From contig CAJFNY010000095.1 of the NCBI GenBank assembly GCA_904395865.1, positions 1 through 36,124 of the forward strand: a DNA stretch of 36,124 nucleotides, written 5' to 3'. The position numbers were made by a program, and so were the translations under genes. Of this stretch, positions 21,483-31,580 are shown in pieces. The number at the start of each line of letters is the position of its first letter. Position 1 is the stretch's first letter. The notes under the pieces were generated by a model that had not been told where the DNA came from, did not search any database, and saw nothing but the letters and a program-made list of their open reading frames with translations. Source of the DNA: an uncultured Oscillospiraceae bacterium (GTDB taxonomy: Bacteria > Bacillota > Clostridia > Oscillospirales > Oscillospiraceae).

Positions 21483-21550
21483 GGTCTTCTCCTATAATCA
21501 AAACGCGGGGACGCGCGAGGATACATTGCGGGCTTCCGCCCGGATACTTC

Positions 21551-21580
21551 ATTATATCGTATGTTTTACCCAATGCGCAA
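21551..21580 (-). promoter_or_regulatory. possible promoter of the VanW-domain gene
   Basis: Minus-strand TATAAT at 21551-21556 is perfect. The best -35 (TTGCGC at 21575-21580, 18-nt spacer) is weak. It lies about 70 nt before the start codon in an AT-rich gap. Confidence 0.4.
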
Positions 21581-21633
21581 GGACATTTCTGTTACGATTC
21601 CATTACATTTATTTCCCATCGGGCAACAAAAAT

Positions 21634-24600
21634 TTACAGCTGCGCCGCGCCGCGGCTGGCGGCGTACCGCCCCACGAAGGTCTGCGCCGCCTTCAGCGGG
21701 TCCTCCCCCTTGGCCAGCTTCCAGGTGAGCTTCGGCACGGAGCCGGCCGAGAAGAACACCTTGTTGTGGAAGGAGGGCTCGGCGCAGACGGCCGAAACTG
21801 CCGCAAAGTCCAGCGTCTCCAGTGTGAAGGCCACCTGGCCGCCCTTCTGGGCAATCTCCAGGATGCCGGCCGCGGCAGCCCGGGCCCGCAGCAGCGCAAC
21901 GGCCACCAGGTTCATGACGCCCTTGGGCGGGTCGCCGTACCGGTCGACGATCTCGTCCAGCAGGTCGTCGGCGTCCTCCTGGGTGCGGATGGCGGCCATG
22001 CGGCGGTAGAGGTCCATGCGCTGCTCGCCGGAGGCCACGTAGTCCTTGCTGATGTTGGCGGAAATGCTCAGGTCGCAGGTGCACTCGGCCTCCCGCGGCT
22101 TCTCCTCGCCCCGCTCCTCCAGCACGGCCTCCTCCAGCAGCTTCAGGTACATGTCGTAGCCGACGCTCATCATGTGGCCCGACTGTTCGGCGCCCAGCAG
22201 GTCGCCGGCGCCGCGGATCTCCAGGTCGCGCATGGCGATCTTGAAGCCGGAGCCGAACTCGGCGAAGTCCCGGATGGCCGAAAGCCGCTTCTCGGCCACC
22301 TCCGTGAGCACCTTGCCGCGGCGGAACGTCAGGTAGCAGAAGGCATGGCGGTTGGAGCGGCCCACGCGGCCGCGCAGCTGGTGCAGCTGCGCCAGGCCGA
22401 AGCGGTCGGCGTCCTCGATGATGAGGGTGTTGACGTTGGGGATGTCGATGCCGGTCTCGATGATCGTCGTGCAGACCAGCAGGTCGATCTCCCCGTCGTC
22501 CATCCGCTGCATCACGTCGCCCAGCTGCTCCTCGTTCATCTTGCCGTGGGCCACGGCCACCTCCGCCTCGGGGAAAACGGCCTTGAGCCGCGCGGCGCAG
22601 CGCTCAATGGTCTCCACGCGGTTGTGCAGGTAGTAGACCTGGCCGCCGCGCTCCAGCTCCCGGCGGATGGCGTCGTTGACGACGGCGTCGCTGTGCTCCA
22701 ACACGAAGGTCTGGACCGGGTAGCGGTCGTGGGGCGGTTCCTCGATGGTGGACATGTCGCGGATGCCGGACAGGGCCATGTTCAGCGTCCGTGGAATGGG
22801 GGTGGCAGATAATGTTAAGACGTCCACACCCACGGAAAGTTCCTTCAGCCGCTCCTTGTGGCTGACGCCGAAGCGCTGCTCCTCGTCGACGATCAGCAGC
22901 CCCAGGTCCTTGAAGGTCACGTCCTTCTGCAGCAGCTTGTGGGTGCCGATGATCATGTCCAGCTGGCCGGCCGCCAGCTTCCGGAGGGTCTCCTTCTGCT
23001 GCTGGGCCGTCCGGAAGCGGGAGAGAACGTCGATGTTCACCGGGAAGCCGGCGAAGCGCTTCACCGCCGTCACGTAGTGCTGCTGGGCCAGCACCGTCGT
23101 GGGCACCAGCACCGCCACCTGCTTCCCGTCCAGCATGCACTTCATAGCCGCCCGCAGGGCCACCTCCGTCTTTCCGAAGCCCACATCACCGCAGAGCAGC
23201 CGGTCCATGGGCTGGGGCGCCTCCATGTCGGTCTTGATCTCCGCGGTGCAGCGGAGCTGATCGTCGGTCTCGGCGTAGGGGAAGGCCTCCTCAAACTCCG
23301 TCTGCCACGGCGTGTCGGCAGAGAAGGCGTAGCCCATGGTGCGCTGCCGCTGGGCGTAGAGCTTGATCAGGTCGGCGGCCAGATCCTTGGCCGCCCGGCG
23401 GGCCTTGGCCTTGGCCTTCTGCCACTGGTCGCCGCCCAGCTTGTTGAGCCGCACGGGCGCGTCCTCGCCGCCGCCGATGTACTTGCTGACCAGGTCCAGC
23501 TGCGTAGCCGGGACGAACAGGGCGTCGCTGCCCTGGTAGGCGATCTTGACGTAATCCTTGATGACGCCGTCCACCTTCATCTGCTCCATGCCCACGTACC
23601 GGCCGATGCCGTGGTACTCGTGGACGACCAGGTCGCCGGGGCTCAGGTCGGTGAAGGAGCTGAGTTTCTGGCGGTTGGTGGCCTTTTTCCTGCCGTCCCC
23701 GCCGGCTGCCGCCGCAGCGCGGCGGCGCGGCGGCTTCTTCGCCGCCAGCTGGCCCTCCGTCAGGATGGCCAGCCGCAGCTCCGGATACTCCACGCCGGCC
23801 GGCAGCGCGCCCTCGGTCAGCAGGATCTGGTTCTCCCGGGGCAGATGCTCACACGGGTACGCCAGGAAGGACGAGACGTTCCCCTCCCGCAGCAGGCCCT
23901 GGAGGATCTCTCCGCGGCGCCGGTTGCCGGTCAGCACCAGGACGCCGAAGCCGGCCTTCTGGTAATACTCCAGATCCTGCACCGCCGTCTCCAGGCTGGC
24001 GCCGTAGGGCGGCAGCTGCTTGGCCGTGACATTCAGCAGCTCCCGGGGCTGGCAGTTCTTCGGATACGCCGAGGCCAGGAAGTTGTCCAGGAACAGCACC
24101 GGCTGTCCGCGAAGCCCGTCGAACACGTCCTCGTACTCCACGCTGAAGTCGCACAGCTCCCCGGCCACGGAGCCAGACTGCAGCAGGCCGTCCAGCTCCA
24201 TCCCCAGCTGGGTCTGCCGCTGGCGGGCCGCCCGCTGCAGATTGCCGTGGTCGCAGAAGATCACCAGGGCGTCCCGGGAAATGTAGTCGGCGGCACAGGC
24301 GGCCTGGGGATAGATCAGGTTCAGATACCGGTCCGCCGCCGTCAGGCTGACGCCGCTGGCCAGCAGCTCCCGGTCGCGGCGCAGCGTCGTCAGCAGGGCC
24401 TCGTTGGGGGTCTTTCGCCGCTGCTGGCGGGCGATGAGGCCGTCCAGGTCCCGCAGCAGCCCCTCCAGGCCGCCGGGATGCAGCCGCGGCTGCGTCTCTG
24501 CCGACGGCAGCAGCAGCGCCTCGGACACGTTCTCCGTCCGCCGCTGGGTCAGCGGGTCGAAGAAGCCCATGGTGTCCACCTCGTCGCCGAAGAACTCCGC

Positions 24601-25173
24601 GCGGACCGGGCGGTCGTAGGCAGGGGAGAACACGTCCAGGATGCCGCCCCGCAGGGCAAACTGGCCCGGCCCCTCCACCAGGGAGGTCCGGGCATAGCCG
24701 GCCGCCTCCAGCCGGGCCGTCAGGTCCTTCAGGTCCCAGGCCGCGCCGGGGCGCAGGGTCACTGCCGCAGAGAACAGGACCTCCCGCGGCATCGTCCGCA
24801 GGCTCAGGGCCTCCAGGGACGTCAGCTGCAGGCGGGTGGCGCCGGAGGCCAGGTCATACAGCTGCCGCAGCCGCTTCTGCTCCCAGCCGCGGGAGGCCAC
24901 CGCCGCGTCGTACAGCGTCAGCTCCCGGGTGGGCAGCACCGGCGGCTCCGTGCCGAGGAAGGCCCGCAGCTCCGCCTGAAGCCGTCCGGCCGCCGTGTCG
25001 TCCTGGCAGACGACCACCAACGGCCGCGGGCAGTCCCGGGCCAGCGAGGCGATCAGATGGCTGCGGGCGATCTGCCCCGCGCCGGAAAGGGCCGCCGGGC
25101 ACCCCCGCTCCGCCGCGTCCAGCAGCTGGCGGTAGGCCGGCAGGCCCTCCAGTACCGATAACAGGATTTGCAT
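21634..25173 (-). CDS. mfd: transcription-repair coupling factor Mfd
   Basis: 1179 aa from the ATG at 25173, with GGAGG 6 nt upstream. Mfd pushes stalled RNA polymerase off damaged DNA and recruits UvrA. Domains in order: UvrB-like N-terminus (about 1-450), polymerase-interacting CarD-like domain (about 508-565; LSPGDLVVHEYHGIGRYVGM), helicase lobe 1 with Walker A GDVGFGKTE near 663 and the DEEQ box (LLIVDEEQRFG) near 761, helicase lobe 2 (VAVAHGKMNEEQ, IDIPNVNTLIIEDADRFGLAQLHQLRGRVGRS), then the C-terminal TRCF domain. Length is that of the family. It follows pth by about 145 nt. Confidence 0.97.
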   Translation of the reverse strand: MQILLSVLEGLPAYRQLLDAAERGCPAALSGAGQIARSHLIASLARDCPRPLVVVCQDDTAAGRLQAELRAFLGTEPPVLPTRELTLYDAAVASRGWEQKRLRQLYDLASGATRLQLTSLEALSLRTMPREVLFSAAVTLRPGAAWDLKDLTARLEAAGYARTSLVEGPGQFALRGGILDVFSPAYDRPVRAEFFGDEVDTMGFFDPLTQRRTENVSEALLLPSAETQPRLHPGGLEGLLRDLDGLIARQQRRKTPNEALLTTLRRDRELLASGVSLTAADRYLNLIYPQAACAADYISRDALVIFCDHGNLQRAARQRQTQLGMELDGLLQSGSVAGELCDFSVEYEDVFDGLRGQPVLFLDNFLASAYPKNCQPRELLNVTAKQLPPYGASLETAVQDLEYYQKAGFGVLVLTGNRRRGEILQGLLREGNVSSFLAYPCEHLPRENQILLTEGALPAGVEYPELRLAILTEGQLAAKKPPRRRAAAAAGGDGRKKATNRQKLSSFTDLSPGDLVVHEYHGIGRYVGMEQMKVDGVIKDYVKIAYQGSDALFVPATQLDLVSKYIGGGEDAPVRLNKLGGDQWQKAKAKARRAAKDLAADLIKLYAQRQRTMGYAFSADTPWQTEFEEAFPYAETDDQLRCTAEIKTDMEAPQPMDRLLCGDVGFGKTEVALRAAMKCMLDGKQVAVLVPTTVLAQQHYVTAVKRFAGFPVNIDVLSRFRTAQQQKETLRKLAAGQLDMIIGTHKLLQKDVTFKDLGLLIVDEEQRFGVSHKERLKELSVGVDVLTLSATPIPRTLNMALSGIRDMSTIEEPPHDRYPVQTFVLEHSDAVVNDAIRRELERGGQVYYLHNRVETIERCAARLKAVFPEAEVAVAHGKMNEEQLGDVMQRMDDGEIDLLVCTTIIETGIDIPNVNTLIIEDADRFGLAQLHQLRGRVGRSNRHAFCYLTFRRGKVLTEVAEKRLSAIRDFAEFGSGFKIAMRDLEIRGAGDLLGAEQSGHMMSVGYDMYLKLLEEAVLEERGEEKPREAECTCDLSISANISKDYVASGEQRMDLYRRMAAIRTQEDADDLLDEIVDRYGDPPKGVMNLVAVALLRARAAAAGILEIAQKGGQVAFTLETLDFAAVSAVCAEPSFHNKVFFSAGSVPKLTWKLAKGEDPLKAAQTFVGRYAASRGAAQL

Positions 25174-25318
25174 GCAATTCCTCCGCAAAGATCATGGAAA
25201 AATATGGAAATCAAGCGCCCAAAGGGGACAAAGAAAGCACCTGGCCCGGGCCGTCAAACCGTCTCCTGCGAGACGTTCAACCGTCCCGGCCCTGCCCTTT
25301 CCTTGCCCCGGAGGACCG

Positions 25319-25909
25319 CTATTTTCCGTTGTACCGGGAGGCGGCCTTTTCCAGCCCCTCCGTGAGAATCACCGGCACCGCCTCCGCCGCCCGGACGATG
25401 GCGGGCTCCAGCAGCTTCTGCTCCGGAAGCGTGAAGCGGCTGAGCACCCAGTCGGCCAGGTCGTAGTCCGGGTGCGGCTTGGCGCCGACGCCGATCTTCA
25501 CCCGCGGAAACTCCTGGCTGCCCAGGCAGGCGATGATGGACTTGATGCCGTTGTGCCCGCCGGCGGAGCCGCTGCGCCGGACGCGCAGCCGGCCCACGTC
25601 CAGGTCGATGTCGTCAAACAGCACCAGGACCCGCTCCGGCGGCAGCTTGTAGAACGCCGCGGCCTCCCGGACGGCGACGCCGCTTTCGTTCATATACGTC
25701 TGCGGCTGCATCAGCAGTACCGGCTGGCCGGCCACGGTGGCCCTGGCCGTCAGCGCGTGGAACTTGGCCCGGTCGATCCGGACGCCGGCGTCGGACGCCA
25801 GCCGGGCCACGGCCCGAAAGCCGACGTTGTGGCGGGTGGCTTCATACCGCGGGCCCGGGTTGCCCAGGCCCACGATCAGCCACTGACACGGGGATGCGCG
25901 AAACAGCAT
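25319..25909 (-). CDS. pth: peptidyl-tRNA hydrolase
   Basis: 196 aa. Releases tRNA from peptidyl-tRNA dropped by ribosomes, an essential recycling step. Family motifs: LIVGLGNPGPRYEATRHNVGF (conserved Asn and catalytic His), PQTYMNESG, LVLFDDIDLDVGRLRVRRSGSAGGHNG with the Asp partner. The start ATG at 25909 is 3 nt after the prs stop and has no good Shine-Dalgarno, so translation probably depends on ribosomes ending prs. It is part of the glmU-prs-pth-mfd block known from Bacillus and Clostridia. Confidence 0.95.
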   Translation of the reverse strand: MLFRASPCQWLIVGLGNPGPRYEATRHNVGFRAVARLASDAGVRIDRAKFHALTARATVAGQPVLLMQPQTYMNESGVAVREAAAFYKLPPERVLVLFDDIDLDVGRLRVRRSGSAGGHNGIKSIIACLGSQEFPRVKIGVGAKPHPDYDLADWVLSRFTLPEQKLLEPAIVRAAEAVPVILTEGLEKAASRYNGK

Positions 25910-25912
25910 GGC

Positions 25913-26866
<954 letters not shown>

Positions 26867-26914
26867 TTGTTCTGTACCTCTCTACTTTTCTTTTATAGTT
26901 TTCAGGGGACCGCC

Positions 26915-26970
26915 GCCCGCCTCTGCGGGCAGCCAAGCCGCCGGCCGCACGCTGCGGTGCGGCCGGCGGC
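26915..26970 (-). other. two intercistronic hairpins between the glmU homolog and prs
   Basis: A perfect 14-bp stem (26937-26950 with 26957-26970, loop 6) follows the glmU homolog, and a 6-bp stem (26915-26920 with 26925-26930) follows it. Neither has a T run, so they are more likely mRNA-stability or processing elements than full terminators. Confidence 0.5.
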
Positions 26971-26976
26971 CGGAAC

Positions 26977-28158
26977 TCACTTGTTTTTCAGCTTGTGCCG
27001 CGCGGCCCAGTCGCGCTTGTTCGTCTGCCGGGCGCGGGCCACGGCCAGAGCCATGGAGGGCACGTTGTCCGTAATCGTGGAGCCGGCACCGGTGTAGGCG
27101 CCGCGGCCGACGGTCACGGGCGCCACCAGATTGGTGTTGCAGCCGATGAAGGCGTCGTCCTCAATGGTGGTGCGGAACTTCTTGACCCGGTCGTAGTTGA
27201 CCGTGACGGTGCCGCAGCCGAAGTTGACGTTGCGGCCCACGTCGCTGTCGCCCACGTACGTCAGGTGGGCCACCTTCGTCCCGTCGCCGATCTTCGAATT
27301 CTTGATCTCCACAAAGTCACCGACCTTGACGCCGTCGCCGATGGTGGTGCCGGGGCGGACGTACGCAAAGGGCCCCACGTGCACGTCGCTGCCCACCTGG
27401 GCGTCGTACAGCTGGGAGGCGTTGATGGACGTCCGGTCGCCGACGGTGACGTTCTCCAGCAGGCTGTTGGGGCCGACGACGCATTCCTCCCCCAGGACGG
27501 TGCTGCCGCGCAGGATCGTCCCCGGCATCAGCACGCTGCCGCGGCCGACGCGGACCGTCGGATCCACGTAGCAGTTCTGATAGTCCCAGATCTCCACGCC
27601 GCCGCGGACCAGGTCATGCAGATGCTGCAGATTCAGCACCGGCTGCCAGGCAGCCAGCTCCTCGCCGGAGCGGATGGAATAGACGCCGTCCCGGTCGGCG
27701 TACGCCTTGCCCCGCTGGCGGAGGAAGTCCAGGAAGCTGAATTTCTCGTCCAGGGCCTCCATCAGCGCCTCCCGGGCCACGTGGTAGACGCAGCTGGGGG
27801 CGGGAATGACGTCGGCCTGGGACGCCAGGCTCGTGGACACGAACACCGCCGGGCCGGTGACGACGATGGTCTCCGCGTCATCGTCCTCCGCGGTGGAGAG
27901 AAAGACGTGGAGCAGGTCGGCCGCGTCGACGCTGCCGGCCACCGTCAGCTCCACAGAGGACGGGAAGCAGGCCCGGGCCTCGCCGGCCCACTGCTCATGG
28001 CAGACCAGGAAAAACCGCCCGCAGCCCCGTGCTGCCAGCGCGGACACCAGCCATGAGAGCAGCGGACTGCCCATGACGCGGGAAAGCATCAGCGGACGGA
28101 CGAAGCCGGTTTTGGACGTGTCGTCCGGGACAAAGATCACCACGGAGCTGCCAGCCAT
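26977..28158 (-). CDS. GlmU homolog with a degenerate uridyltransferase half
   Basis: 393 aa from the ATG at 28158 (AGGAA upstream), against about 455 for GlmU. The C-terminal half is a complete left-handed beta-helix acetyltransferase: VAHLTYVGDSDVGRNVNFGCGTVTVNYDRVKKFRTTIEDDAFIGCNTNLVAPVTVG keeps the catalytic His, Tyr and Asn. The first 165 residues keep some nucleotidyltransferase outline (VRPLMLSRVMGSPLLSWLVSAL) but lack LAAGxGTRM, the GTGHA loop and the GDxPL metal Asp (here VTGPAVFVST). It may make GlcNAc-1-P but probably cannot form UDP-GlcNAc. It still holds the normal glmU place ahead of prs. Confidence 0.85.
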   Translation of the reverse strand: MAGSSVVIFVPDDTSKTGFVRPLMLSRVMGSPLLSWLVSALAARGCGRFFLVCHEQWAGEARACFPSSVELTVAGSVDAADLLHVFLSTAEDDDAETIVVTGPAVFVSTSLASQADVIPAPSCVYHVAREALMEALDEKFSFLDFLRQRGKAYADRDGVYSIRSGEELAAWQPVLNLQHLHDLVRGGVEIWDYQNCYVDPTVRVGRGSVLMPGTILRGSTVLGEECVVGPNSLLENVTVGDRTSINASQLYDAQVGSDVHVGPFAYVRPGTTIGDGVKVGDFVEIKNSKIGDGTKVAHLTYVGDSDVGRNVNFGCGTVTVNYDRVKKFRTTIEDDAFIGCNTNLVAPVTVGRGAYTGAGSTITDNVPSMALAVARARQTNKRDWAARHKLKNK

Positions 28159-28218
28159 ACAGTTTCCTGCCTTTCCACAGAAATCGGCGCGCCGGGGCGC
28201 GCAGAGGGATTCTCCTTT

Positions 28219-28247
28219 ATTATAGCAGGCCGGCGGCGGTTTGTATA
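28219..28247 (-). promoter_or_regulatory. promoter of the glmU-prs-pth-mfd block
   Basis: Minus-strand TATACA (28242-28247), 17-nt spacer, perfect TATAAT (28219-28224), about 60 nt before the start codon of the glmU homolog. Confidence 0.6.
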
Positions 28248-28381
28248 GGAATTTCCCCACAAATTCCCGCTGCTGCCGCGGCAATTTTTTTGCGTGCCGC
28301 CCGCGGCGCGTCTTTTCCGGATTCTGCGGCAGATCGGTTTTCTTTTGGCGCAATGTGTGGTAAGATGAAGAAAAGGATACA

Positions 28382-28412
28382 GCCGGCCGTGCGGGAGCCC
28401 CGTACGGCCGGC
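28382..28412 (+). other. strong leader hairpin just before the cardiolipin synthase
   Basis: A 14-bp stem with one G-U pair (28382-28395 with 28399-28412) has a 3-nt loop. It ends 8 nt before the ribosome site AAAGGAG. There is no T run, so it is not a terminator. It may protect the 5' end or tune translation. Confidence 0.55.
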
Positions 28413-28432
28413 CCGGGAGAAAAGGAGTCGCC

Positions 28433-29968
28433 GTGAAAAACTATACAAAGCTGCTGTTCCAGCGGGTGGTGGTGGTTTCCCTCTGCATTCTGGTCCAGGT
28501 GGCCGCCCTGGCGCTGGGCGTGGGCGTCCTGTCGGAGTATTACCGCTGGCTGCGCATCGTTCTGAGTGTGTTCGCCTGGCTGGCGGTAATCGTCATCGTC
28601 TCCAACCGCACCGACCCGGGCTACAAGATCGCGTGGATCATTCCGATCCTGGCCTTCCCGGTGTTCGGCATCTCGTTCTATCTGCTGTTCGGAGGCAACC
28701 GGCTCTCCCGGCGGCTGAAGCGGCGGATGCACGCCGTCCGCCAGATCCACCAGGACAACCTGAGCCAGAATCTCGACGTGCTCCGCCGGGAGGCCGCCAT
28801 CAGCGTCGACGCGGCCCTCCAGTCCAACTACCTGGCCAGCTGCGCCTGCTGCCCCGTCTATGAAAACACGGAGACCACCTACTACGGCTGCGGCGAAGCG
28901 GCCTTCGGCGACATGCTCGCCGCCATCGCGCGGGCAGAGAAATACATTTTCCTCGAGTACTTCATCATCCACACCGGCAAAATGTGGGATCAGATGCTGG
29001 CGCTCCTGCGGAAGAAGGCTGCCGCCGGCGTGGACGTCCGGGTGATCTACGACGACTTCGGCTGCATCACCACGCTCCCCGGCCGGTACTATAAGAAGCT
29101 CGAGGCCATCGGCATCAAGGCCTGCGTCTTCAACCCGTACATTCCGATCCTCTCCTCCCGGCTCAACAACCGTGACCACCGGAAGTTCCTGATCATTGAC
29201 GGGGAGGTGGGCTTCACCGGCGGCGTCAACCTGGCCGATGAGTACATCAATGTGGAGCGCCGCTTCGGCTACTGGAAGGACTGCGTCATCCGCCTGCGCG
29301 GTGAGGCCGTCTGGTCCATGACCGTCATGTTTTTGTCCATGTGGGCCCACATCCGCGGCTGGAACGAGACCGTCTCCTTCTACAAGCCGCCGCGGCCGCC
29401 GCGGGTCAGCAACATGCCCCACGGCTACGTGCAGCCCTTCTCCGACAGCCCACTGGACGGCGAGCCGGTGGGGGACACGGTGTTTTTCAACCTGATCACG
29501 AAGGCCCGGCAGTCGCTCTACATCATGACGCCGTATCTCGTCATCAGCGACAAGATGATCTCCGCACTGAGCGTCGCCGCAAAAAACGGCGTCGACATCC
29601 GGATCATTACGCCCGGGATTCCGGACAAGAAGTACGTCTACGCCGTCACCCGGGCCCACTACGCCGACCTGCTGGCCCAGGGGGTGCAGATCTACGAGTT
29701 TACGCCGGGCTTCATCCACTCGAAGGTGTTCTGCGTGGACGGGGAGTACGCCGTGGTGGGCACGGTGAACTTCGATTTCCGCAGCCTGTACCTCCACTTT
29801 GAGGACGGCGTCTGGCTCTTCCGGGCCGACTGCATCGACCAGGTGGCCCAGGACTTTGAGAAGACGTTCCCGGTCTGCCACCGGATGACGCTGGCCGAGT
29901 GCCGCTCCTGGTCTCTGCCGCGGCGGCTGATGGGCTCGATTCTGCGGCTGTTCTCGCCGCTCATGTGA
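28433..29968 (+). CDS. cls: cardiolipin synthase (phospholipase D type)
   Basis: 511 aa, GTG start with AAAGGAG 6 nt upstream. Joins phosphatidylglycerol molecules into cardiolipin at the membrane. Two N-terminal membrane spans (about residues 12-35 and 43-62, then IAWIIPILAFPVFGISFYLLFGG), followed by two HKD catalytic motifs: NNRDHRKFLIIDGEVGFTGGVNLADEYI and FIHSKVFCVDGEYAVVGTVNFDFRS. Length and order are normal for bacterial Cls. It is followed 12 nt later by a LysR gene on the same strand. Confidence 0.93.
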   Translation: MKNYTKLLFQRVVVVSLCILVQVAALALGVGVLSEYYRWLRIVLSVFAWLAVIVIVSNRTDPGYKIAWIIPILAFPVFGISFYLLFGGNRLSRRLKRRMHAVRQIHQDNLSQNLDVLRREAAISVDAALQSNYLASCACCPVYENTETTYYGCGEAAFGDMLAAIARAEKYIFLEYFIIHTGKMWDQMLALLRKKAAAGVDVRVIYDDFGCITTLPGRYYKKLEAIGIKACVFNPYIPILSSRLNNRDHRKFLIIDGEVGFTGGVNLADEYINVERRFGYWKDCVIRLRGEAVWSMTVMFLSMWAHIRGWNETVSFYKPPRPPRVSNMPHGYVQPFSDSPLDGEPVGDTVFFNLITKARQSLYIMTPYLVISDKMISALSVAAKNGVDIRIITPGIPDKKYVYAVTRAHYADLLAQGVQIYEFTPGFIHSKVFCVDGEYAVVGTVNFDFRSLYLHFEDGVWLFRADCIDQVAQDFEKTFPVCHRMTLAECRSWSLPRRLMGSILRLFSPLM

Positions 29969-29980
29969 GGAGGGACGGCT

Positions 29981-30877
29981 GTGGCGGTGAAGCTGGAGCT
30001 CTACCGGGTCTTCCGGACCGTGGCCGAGACCGGCAGCATCTCCCGGGCGGCGCGGCGGCTCTACATCTCCCAGTCGGCCGTCAGCCAGTCCGTCAAGCAG
30101 CTGGAACAGCAGCTGCAGACGAAGCTCTTCGCCCGGACGGCCCGCGGCGTCGCGCTGACGGACGACGGCCGCCTGCTCTACGACTACGTCTCCAAGGCCA
30201 TGGATCTCGTGGCCGCCGGGGAGGCGAAGCTGACGAAGGCCCGCTCCCTGGAGCTGGGCCACCTGGCCATCGGCGCCAGCGACACCCTGACCCGCCGGTA
30301 TCTGCTGCCGTATCTGAAGGCTTTCCACGAGGACTACCCGGCCGTGGAGCTGGAGATCCGCAACGGCACCAGCCAGGGGGTCCTGGAGCTGCTCCGGTCG
30401 GGGCAGGTAGACGTGGCGTTCGCCTCCCAGGCGCCGGACCCGGCGGTGTTCGACGCCCGGCGCTGCTTCGAAACCCATCTGGTGTTCGTGGCCGCGCCCG
30501 ACTATCCCTGTGACTTTTCCCACCGTTACACGCTGGCCGAGCTGGCCCGGCTTCCGCTGATCCTGCTGGACCACAACGCCAGCTCCCGGCGCTATCTGGA
30601 GCGGATCTTCCTGGAGCAGGGCGTGCAGCTGCGGCCGGCCTTCGAGCTGGGCACCCACGATCTGCAGATCGCCCTGGCCCGCATCGGCCTGGGCGTCGCC
30701 ATCGTCACCGAGGAGCTCTCCAGCTCCACGCTGGCACGGGGCGTCATCCGCAAGCTGCGGACGGCCGAGCCCATCCCGCCGAGAAGCGTGGAGCTGTGCA
30801 CCCTCCGGGGCGTCGCGCCTACGGCGGCCGCCCGGATGTTCATGTCGCTGCTCCGCCCGTCGGCCGATCCGGAGTGA
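29981..30877 (+). CDS. LysR-family transcriptional regulator
   Basis: 298 aa, GTG start with GGAGGGA 6 nt upstream. N-terminal winged helix (LELYRVFRTVAETGSISRAARRLYISQSAVSQSVKQLEQQLQTKLFAR, residues 5-52) followed by the periplasmic-binding-like sensor (GHLAIGASDTLTRRYLLPYLKAFHEDYP...). LysR proteins bind a small molecule and usually control a nearby divergent gene. Here the gene lies 12 nt downstream of cls and probably shares its transcript, so its target is not evident. It ends tail to tail with the pseudouridine synthase with no terminator between. Confidence 0.92.
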   Translation: MAVKLELYRVFRTVAETGSISRAARRLYISQSAVSQSVKQLEQQLQTKLFARTARGVALTDDGRLLYDYVSKAMDLVAAGEAKLTKARSLELGHLAIGASDTLTRRYLLPYLKAFHEDYPAVELEIRNGTSQGVLELLRSGQVDVAFASQAPDPAVFDARRCFETHLVFVAAPDYPCDFSHRYTLAELARLPLILLDHNASSRRYLERIFLEQGVQLRPAFELGTHDLQIALARIGLGVAIVTEELSSSTLARGVIRKLRTAEPIPPRSVELCTLRGVAPTAAARMFMSLLRPSADPE

Positions 30878-30889
30878 GGCATCTGCCGG

Positions 30890-31528
30890 TCAGGCATTCT
30901 CCAATCCGGCCAACCCGAACCGATCCCATGGCGGCGCTGCCGGCGGCAGTGCCGCCACCGTTTTTCTGCCGCCGCCCGGCAGCGGGAAGGACAGCTCCGC
31001 CGACCAGAGGCCCAGCGGGCCGCGACCGCCGCCGTAGGGACCGTCCCCCAGCAGCGGCGTCCCACGGGCGGCGAACTGGGCGCGGATCTGGTGGCTCCGG
31101 CCGGTCAGCAGCCGGACGCGCACCAGCGCATCGTCCCCGGCCACGGCCACGGTCTCGTACTCCAGCGCCGCCTCCCGGACGCCGCGGCGCTTCCGATCCA
31201 CCACGAAGGTCTTGTTCCGCCGGGGATCGTGGTACAGCAGATCCTCCAGCCTGCCGCCGGGCTGCGCCGGCCGGCCCCGCAGGGCGGCCAGGTACGTTTT
31301 CTCCAGCCGGCCCTCCCGGATGGCCTCGCTGAAAAAGGCCGCGGCCTCCCGGGTGCGCGCGAAGAGCATGACGCCGGCGGCCGGCCGGTCCAGCCGGTGC
31401 ACCACCCAGATCTCGCCGCCCAGGGCCTCCCGAAGCCGGCCCGGCATGCCGCCCGGCTCGTCCTGGGACGGGCAGCCCGCCGGCTTCAGGCACACGACGG
31501 CGGCCGCGTCCTTCCAGAGAATTTCCAC
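30890..31528 (-). CDS. RluA-family pseudouridine synthase
   Basis: 212 aa from the GTG at 31528, which has AAAGGAG 7 nt upstream. The frame is open to 31576, but that start lies within the jag terminator. Converts a uridine in rRNA or tRNA to pseudouridine. The catalytic motif HRLDRPAAGVMLFAR (Asp) is near residue 45, and RVRLLTGRSHQIRAQFAARGTPLLGD is the usual second motif. There is no S4 domain, and it is shorter than RluD (about 320 aa), nearer to RluA/TruC size. The exact RNA target is unknown. It lies behind jag, where mnmE is often found. Confidence 0.88.
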   Translation of the reverse strand: MEILWKDAAAVVCLKPAGCPSQDEPGGMPGRLREALGGEIWVVHRLDRPAAGVMLFARTREAAAFFSEAIREGRLEKTYLAALRGRPAQPGGRLEDLLYHDPRRNKTFVVDRKRRGVREAALEYETVAVAGDDALVRVRLLTGRSHQIRAQFAARGTPLLGDGPYGGGRGPLGLWSAELSFPLPGGGRKTVAALPPAAPPWDRFGLAGLENA

Positions 31529-31545
31529 CGCTCCGCTCCTTTCCG

Positions 31546-31577
31546 CGAAAATGCCCCGGGCCGCAGCCCGGGGCATT
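31546..31577 (-). terminator. intrinsic terminator after jag
   Basis: A perfect 12-bp stem (31550-31561 with 31566-31577) has a 4-nt loop. On the minus strand it runs into TTTTCGC, the first two T being in the stem. It separates the rpmH-jag operon from the pseudouridine synthase. Confidence 0.7.
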
Positions 31578-31580
31578 CGT

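Noticed and set aside
22858-25161. 767-aa plus-strand open frame opposite mfd
   Set aside because: Composition is skewed and repetitive, and it lies wholly across a confident mfd gene.
28220-30658. 812-aa minus-strand open frame opposite cls and the LysR gene
   Set aside because: Both opposite genes have clear motifs and ribosome sites. The long frame spans two genes without any domain of its own.
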